DNA from: Mastigias papua
Taxonomy: Eukaryota > Cnidaria > Scyphozoa > Rhizostomeae > Mastigiidae
Assembly (NCBI GenBank): GCA_964019165.1
Contig: OZ025273.1
Span: 2,500,501-2,564,500 of the forward strand
Length of the DNA stretch: 64,000 bases
Direction of reading: 5' to 3'
The position numbers and the translations under genes are program-made. Under the pieces are notes generated by a model. The model was not told the DNA's origin. It saw only the letters and a program-made list of their open reading frames with translations, and made no database searches. Positions 61,598 to 64,000 of this stretch are shown here, piece after piece (position 1 is the first letter of the stretch; each line of letters begins with the position of its first letter).

Positions 61598-63486
61598 ATG
61601 TCCAAGAACAAAATGTCCTGTTGTCTCAAATGGTTTCAAGAGAGTTGGGCTATCACGAAGCGATTCGCCATTGTCATTTTTGCCCAGTTGATTGGTTGGG
61701 CGATATTTTCATATGTTGAAGACGATTTAAACGTAATTGACTGTTTTGCGAATTCAAGCAGAGTGGCAGATAAATTATACCCACTTTCAAACGAGACAGA
61801 GACAGCTGCCGCATTCTTCAGCAAACTTTACAACAAAACTGGCCAAGTTTTAACTCTTAATCAATCGATTGCGACATATTCTTTATTCAAGACATACTTC
61901 AATGTACCGAATCAGGAAGTATTTCTGACCAATGATAGAGCTTATCGTGGATGTGTCAAGTGGTTTCGCTTTTCAGTCGTTACTATGACAACTATTGGTA
62001 AGATAGGTTAATTATGGTTTCAAACTCCATCTAAGGACTGATGTGTCCACAGGAAACTTTTAGGAACTTTTATTTGGACGCGTTGTAAACCTGTTGGCTG
62101 AGACATCAAAACGCAACACAACGAACGAATGCGTATTCTGAAGAGAATGAATGGTTAACTGAATAAATGAATGAATGAATGAATGAATGAATGAATGAAT
62201 GAGTGAATGAATGAATGAGTGAATGAATGAATACGTGAATGAATGAATGAATGAATGAATGAATGAATGAATGAATGAATGAATGAATACGTAAATGAAT
62301 GAATGAATGAACGAATGAATGAATGAATGAATGAATGAATGAATGAATGAATGAATGAATGAATGAATGAATGAGGGAATGGATAAGGGAATGGTAGTAT
62401 GAGGGCATAAAGGTATCATTAAGGATGAAGGGCAAATTGTATAGGAAAGTGAACGAGTAGAAGTGAGAGTGAATGAATGAATGAAAGAAAGAATGAATGA
62501 GTGAATGAATGAATGAATGAGTGAATGAATGAATGAATGGGTGGATAGATAAATGACAACTGAGAATACTCTTACCGTAAATCCTCGAATTAGCCCCCCT
62601 CGAATAAGCCCCCTCCTCGAATAAGCTCCCATGCTAGAACTTCAAATTGTTAATAAGCCCCCCTCGAATAAGCCCCTACCCAAAATGCATCAAAAATAAA
62701 TAAGGCCCCAGGGGGATAATTCGAGGATTTACGGTATGTGCGAGATAGTATGATGTATTATTTGTCCAGCGGTAGATAAAGGAGTACCTTATAGATTCAG
62801 ACATGTTTTGCCTACAATCTAATGTAACTTGAAAAATATATCAAATCTTTTTAGGCTTTGGTGTGGTGACTGCAAAAACTGCAGTTGGAAAGTTGCTCGT
62901 GATTCCTTACGCTTTGGTAACTATTCCTTTGATGCTCTCATTTCTGGCATTTGTTGGATCGCTAATTTCAAAATGGGCAGATGCAGCTTTGCTACTTGTA
63001 CACAAATGCACAAAAAGTAAGAAGCCACTGCGCTATAAAGAAGTCAAACGCTGTTTCTGTCTTTTTATTACATTTTGGGTAGTATCTATGATAGTAATGT
63101 CCGGTTACATTGGCATTCCGAATGCCTTCAAGTCAACCGGTGCAATGAGATGGCTTGATGGTATGTATTTCCTGTTTGTGACGTTTTCAACCATTGGATT
63201 TGGGGATATGAGTGGTCCCGCCCAAGACCCATCCTTCTTCATGTGGAACTTTGCTGTTGGATTAGCTGCAATGTCAGGTTTTACAGACAGCTTCATTTCT
63301 CTTATTAGCAGTATTGAGTTTACTTCAAGACACGGTACTAGACATTATTGCGTTCGTTGCGATGATGGTGGCGGTAGTGGCGATGACGTTGAAGATGATA
63401 ATGGTAATCGTGGTGGTGCTGATAAAGGCGGTGATGATAGGGTGATACCGTCAGATGGAAACAATGACAATACTACATACTTATAG
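61598..63486 (+). CDS. Two-pore-domain potassium channel (K2P gene B)
   Basis: Paralogue of gene A. Exon 1 is 61598-61997 and exon 2 is 62855-63486, joined in phase 1, 343 residues. The ATG at 61598 lies eight bases after a TTTTTGCAG acceptor-like sequence at 61591, so a 5' UTR intron is likely. M1 FAIVIFAQLIGWAIFSYVED, cap with VIDCF, first pore FRFSVVTMTTIGFGV (filter 133-136), M2 VIPYALVTIPLMLSFLAFVG, M3 CLFITFWVVSMIVMSGYIG, second pore YFLFVTFSTIGFGD (filter 248-251), M4 WNFAVGLAAMSGFTDSF. The tail is Asp/Gly-rich (GGGSGDDVEDDNGNRGG). The first filter ends GFGV where Asn or Asp is usual. Intron position equals that of gene A. Confidence 0.94.
62157..62378. repeat. (GAAT)n array
   Basis: Tetranucleotide array with sporadic GAGT, TACG and AACG variants, continued at 62468-62540 after a degenerate spacer. 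In the K2P gene B intron. The Ile/His/Ser ORFs on the minus strand are artefacts. Confidence 0.95.
62573..62736. mobile_element. MITE with near-perfect TACCGTA termini
   Basis: Left end TACCGTAAATCCTCGAATTA and the inverted right end TACCGTAAATCCTCGAATTA are identical over these 20 bp and continue into GCCCCC/TCCCCC. The interior has several CTCGAATAAGCCCC copies. 164 bp, no coding capacity, in the K2P gene B intron. Likely the youngest copy of its family in the window. Confidence 0.92.
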
Positions 63487-63689
63487 TGCCCAGGGATCAT
63501 GGTATAGGGGCAAATGGAAAATGCTCCCTTTTACCCTTTTGTCAGGAAACAGCAAGAGGGGGCATAATCTGGCCTATGAATAGCTTTTTATGTCATGGAT
63601 TGTTTCATTTAATAATCGTAATGTGACGAACTCTTCATTTCCAAGCAGCAAGCAATCGGTTATGGTATCTCTAACTAATTGTGGAAGGA

Positions 63690-63965
63690 CAATGGGGATG
63701 GCATAGGAACATCAATGAAGCCTCGAAGTGCAACATCACAAGGAAATGAGAACGAAATTGCCTTAAGAGACATCTAGGGAATCTAGTTTTGAAGCCAGGG
63801 GAAGCTGTCTGTACCGCCAGTCACAAGATGTACTTGGTCATTTTGATAGAGAACATGACCTAGAAAGTTCAGAAGTTAGCACTTGAAAGCACAATTGATG
63901 GGAAAAGGTCTAGAGGTCGACAGAGAAGAAATTACTTTGATGAGTTAGCTTTGGAAGCTGACAAC
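63690..63965 (+). pseudogene. Decayed LINE reverse-transcriptase C-terminus
   Basis: Plus strand. Fragments such as IDGKRSRGRQRRNYFDEL resemble the conserved tail of non-LTR retrotransposon proteins (GKRxRGRQRxxxxD). The upstream part near 63820-63860 (LGHFDREHD-like in one frame) corresponds to their GH..R..D segment but is out of frame or stopped. Clearly broken. Confidence 0.55.
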
Positions 63966-64000
63966 ATCGAGGGGGAGGGGCTTCTCCATCTCGCTCAAGA

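Noticed and set aside
62060..62632. 190-codon minus-strand ORF rich in His/Ser/Phe/Ile
   Set aside because: Produced by the (GAAT)n array; no domain.

Overview
This is a eukaryotic, animal-type window: AT-rich, with spliced genes carrying canonical GT/AG introns, many short-inverted-repeat transposons, LINE and tRNA-SINE remnants, and long simple repeats. Five protein-coding genes can be rebuilt exon by exon: EHBP1, PIGC, a SNAG plus Fezf/Gfi-like zinc-finger gene, PHPT1 and two K2P potassium channels (the last two counted as one family). Gene content fits a non-vertebrate metazoan, perhaps a marine non-bilaterian such as a sponge or cnidarian. The species is not determinable from the sequence alone. 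All homology calls come from recognising protein motifs; no search was run.

Layout. 1434-19737 (minus): a nearly complete EH-domain-binding protein 1 gene with at least 24 coding exons, from an N-terminal C2-type domain through a CH domain to a C-terminal bMERB-type coiled coil and a CaaX box. 20560-27788 (plus): PIGC, the GPI-GlcNAc transferase subunit, in eight exons, head-to-head with EHBP1 across about 0.8 kb. 27789-32658: gene-poor. 32659-42557 (plus): a two-exon transcription-factor gene whose first exon encodes a SNAG repressor peptide and whose second encodes five C2H2 fingers, separated by an 8.7 kb intron with two long TA arrays. 46774-51657 (plus): PHPT1, three exons, with an inverted-repeat element ending about 120 bp before the start codon. 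54762-57354 (minus) and 61598-63486 (plus): two divergently transcribed K2P channels, each two exons, with the intron at the same codon phase inside the first selectivity filter.

The genes do not form one pathway: membrane trafficking (EHBP1), GPI-anchor synthesis (PIGC), transcription (zinc finger), histidine dephosphorylation (PHPT1) and background K+ conductance (K2P pair). The most distinctive points are the SNAG/Fezf-like combination, the inverted K2P duplication with one odd filter, a family of elements with TACCGTA termini present in at least four places, and a LINE tail nested inside another inverted-repeat element in a K2P intron. Three exon-like stretches (47320-47419, 56711-56819, 59773-59899) fit none of the gene models and are reported separately.
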